From NCBI GenBank assembly GCA_039105265.1, contig JAPFFF010000038.1, positions 1,426,001 through 1,490,000 of the forward strand: a stretch of DNA of 64,000 nt. The letters are read 5' to 3'. Shown in pieces: positions 62,247 through 64,000 of the stretch. Below the pieces are notes generated by a model. That model ran no database searches, was not told the origin of the DNA, and was given only the letters and a program-made list of their open reading frames with translations. The stretch comes from Tritrichomonas musculus (taxonomy: Eukaryota; Parabasalia; Tritrichomonadida; Tritrichomonadidae). The number at the start of each line of letters is the position of its first letter. The stretch's first letter is position 1. The position numbers and the translations under genes were made by a program.

Positions 62247-64000
62247 ATGAAAGGTTTAAATATTCCATCACCGAAACCACTTAAACGTTACATAGATTCA
62301 GATGATTATTTATTCAAAAATTTAAATAAATACAAAATTCGAGATTCACTTGATGATTTCAACCGTCAACGTTTACATGAAAAATTCAACCGTGATTTAC
62401 ATAAAAAAGATTCTTCATTTCTTAATGAATTAATGAAGCATTCCAAAGATATTCGTGAATTTTGGAGAAGTGATTTAATATATAATTCACCACCAGCTGA
62501 TGCATTAAATGATGAGGAATTTTTCCCTGAAGAAAAACCAAAAGATATTAATTTACGTAATATTAAATCATTTAAAGAATGGCAAAAATTAGATGATGAA
62601 CAAAAAACATTAGTGGATGATATGATGAAATCATTATATAAAACACCTACTAATTGGGAAATTAATTTTGAACTTTTAAACAATAAAGGCAAAAAATTAA
62701 TGTTTCCACTACTTAAAAATTTCTTTCAGGAATACATAGACCCATTACCAATGGATAAATACAAAATAGAATTTAAAGTTAAAGGTCAATGGCATTCTAA
62801 ACCATTAACACCTGAAGTTTATAATAAATTAATGGAAAATTTCACTGAAGAACATTTTATATTCGACCTTGACGAAATACCGGCAGAATTTACGGGATTC
62901 AATAGTGAAGATAATGCAGATTTACCTGATTGGTCATTATTTTCATCATTAAGATTTTCAAAATATTTACATAAAGATAGGGTCCGTAAAGACGTCGGTG
63001 GTTCATTCTTTAACTATATAGCTAATGATAAAGTACCTAAAAAAGTTATTGAGTATTTAAAACGTCTTCAAATATTTGATTCATTAGTGGATGAAAAAGT
63101 AACTGTTCTTGAAGAAGCAAAAGAATTCACTCGGAGTTATTATGATAATTTAACTGGTGATTTAGAATATGAAACCATTGAGATTCCAGCAAAAAATACA
63201 AAATCAACTAAACAACGTGAAGAATTGGATGATTGCTGCTTCGTTTATGCTCTCAAACAAACTGGCTTTTATTCAGATGATATTTTAAATCAAATACGAT
63301 TAAGAATTAATAATAGGTATTTATCCCAAGGTTCAATTGAAAAAATATGTCAAGAGTTTAAGATTCACATTAAGTTATCATACATTGATGACCGCAGCGA
63401 TAGAAAAAATAAAAAGACAACGGTTCAACAATGCAAAAACAAAGTCCGTAAGTCATATTTGGGAGTCAAAGATGCTGAACCTCAACGAACCCATACATTT
63501 AACGTTTATGAAGACCATTATTTCATAGAAGAGAAAACACCATTTAGTACTTATTATATTAAACATTTAATTGAATGTACCGAGGATAAATTCGATAAAG
63601 AATATAATAGTGACCTTTGGAGGAAAACCAGATATTATATTTCATCCTCAAATTTAGTCCGTGAATTAATGAAGCAAGGATATTTTAATCCAATCACTTA
63701 TGGACAATATCGAATATTAAAAACTGTTTTCTATCATGAGTTTGATAAAGATTTAACAAATATTAATTTAGAATATGACCCAGAATATTGCACAAAATTA
63801 ATAGCTCCAAAAATTGTTAAAGAAAGCGAAAACAAAACAGACCCTACTTATTGGTATGCTGACTTTGAAGCTGACGCTTCAGGTAATATTCATAAACCAT
63901 TTATGTGTGTTCTTCAATCACAAAATGGAAAAATTAATGAATGCTTTAAAGGTGAAACATGTAATAAACAATTTCTTGATTTCTTACCTGATCATGCAGT
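62247..64000 (+). CDS. Polinton/Maverick protein-primed DNA polymerase B, 5' part
   Basis: 584 codons are visible and the gene runs off the window. The N-terminal 500 residues match the long N-terminal region typical of Polinton polymerases. YWYADFEAD near residue 540 is the Exo I motif (D-x-E) of the proofreading domain of family B polymerases. The polymerase motifs would lie beyond the window. The visible part is open throughout. Recognition rests on this motif and overall layout. Confidence 0.75.
   Translation, partial: MKGLNIPSPKPLKRYIDSDDYLFKNLNKYKIRDSLDDFNRQRLHEKFNRDLHKKDSSFLNELMKHSKDIREFWRSDLIYNSPPADALNDEEFFPEEKPKDINLRNIKSFKEWQKLDDEQKTLVDDMMKSLYKTPTNWEINFELLNNKGKKLMFPLLKNFFQEYIDPLPMDKYKIEFKVKGQWHSKPLTPEVYNKLMENFTEEHFIFDLDEIPAEFTGFNSEDNADLPDWSLFSSLRFSKYLHKDRVRKDVGGSFFNYIANDKVPKKVIEYLKRLQIFDSLVDEKVTVLEEAKEFTRSYYDNLTGDLEYETIEIPAKNTKSTKQREELDDCCFVYALKQTGFYSDDILNQIRLRINNRYLSQGSIEKICQEFKIHIKLSYIDDRSDRKNKKTTVQQCKNKVRKSYLGVKDAEPQRTHTFNVYEDHYFIEEKTPFSTYYIKHLIECTEDKFDKEYNSDLWRKTRYYISSSNLVRELMKQGYFNPITYGQYRILKTVFYHEFDKDLTNINLEYDPEYCTKLIAPKIVKESENKTDPTYWYADFEADASGNIHKPFMCVLQSQNGKINECFKGETCNKQFLDFLPDHA
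62247..64000. mobile_element. Maverick/Polinton element, left part only
   Basis: Only the polymerase gene is in view. The element's border lies somewhere between about 61600 and 62246, and no terminal repeat could be confirmed. What is visible looks whole and little decayed, suggesting a fairly young copy. Polintons are abundant in Trichomonas. Confidence 0.7.

Noticed and set aside
62366-62692. 108-codon minus-strand frame
   Set aside because: Shadow of the Polinton polymerase gene on the other strand.

Overview
The window looks like a chromosome segment of a parabasalid protist (trichomonad; Trichomonas, Tritrichomonas or Histomonas type). The evidence is intronless genes in AT-rich DNA, initiator-like TCA-Py-(T/A) motifs just upstream of many start codons, and the protein families present: BspA-type leucine-rich repeats, DUF3447/ankyrin proteins, Sel1-repeat proteins, large Cys-rich and mucin-stalked surface proteins, a subtilisin with a membrane anchor, a Mutator-like transposase and a Maverick/Polinton polymerase. 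The species cannot be fixed from the sequence alone. All functional calls are read from motifs by eye, without database searches.

Layout. 1-4770: the 3' part of a giant ankyrin protein with nucleoporin-like FSFG repeats. 5805-10805: a Cys-rich type I membrane protein. 11323-12447: an unrecognised protein built of three copies of one module. 12.4-14.3 kb: three palindromic MITEs. 14325-15551: a tubby-like protein. 16.2-17.7 kb: a non-autonomous transposon with a MITE nested in it. 17946-20663: a Sel1-repeat protein. 20.7-24.6 kb: decayed gene remnants around one small intact gene. 24709-35067: a 10.4-kb Mutator-like element with inverted ends, an open transposase gene and several tandem-repeat arrays. 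35326-37317: a secreted LRR protein with an LRAT/NlpC-like C-terminal domain. 38290-39635: a divergent pair of U-box/ubiquitin fusion genes. 39.8-40.7 kb: Sel1 remnants around a tRNA-Asp gene. 41077-43383: a surface protein with a catalytically dead esterase head. 44723-46762: a BspA-like LRR protein. 48120-51647: a membrane subtilisin. 51.8-61.6 kb: a segment bounded by diverged inverted repeats that holds an ankyrin/LRR locus, a tRNA-like Pol III unit and a broken kinase-Sel1 gene. 62247 to the end: the start of a Polinton polymerase gene.

How the genes relate. The four proteins with signal peptides (Cys-rich protein, LRR-LRAT protein, pseudo-esterase, subtilisin) fit the cell surface or secretion. 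The ankyrin, Sel1, U-box and tubby-like proteins fit intracellular scaffolding and turnover. Much of the remaining DNA is transposon-derived: at least seven small inverted-repeat elements (six of them with a TA at both edges), one large MULE and one Polinton. Best candidates for something undescribed are the U-box-ubiquitin pair (38290-39635), the satellite-bearing MULE (24709-35067), the LRR-LRAT fusion (35326-37317), the ankyrin-FSFG protein (1-4770) and the pseudo-esterase (41077-43383).
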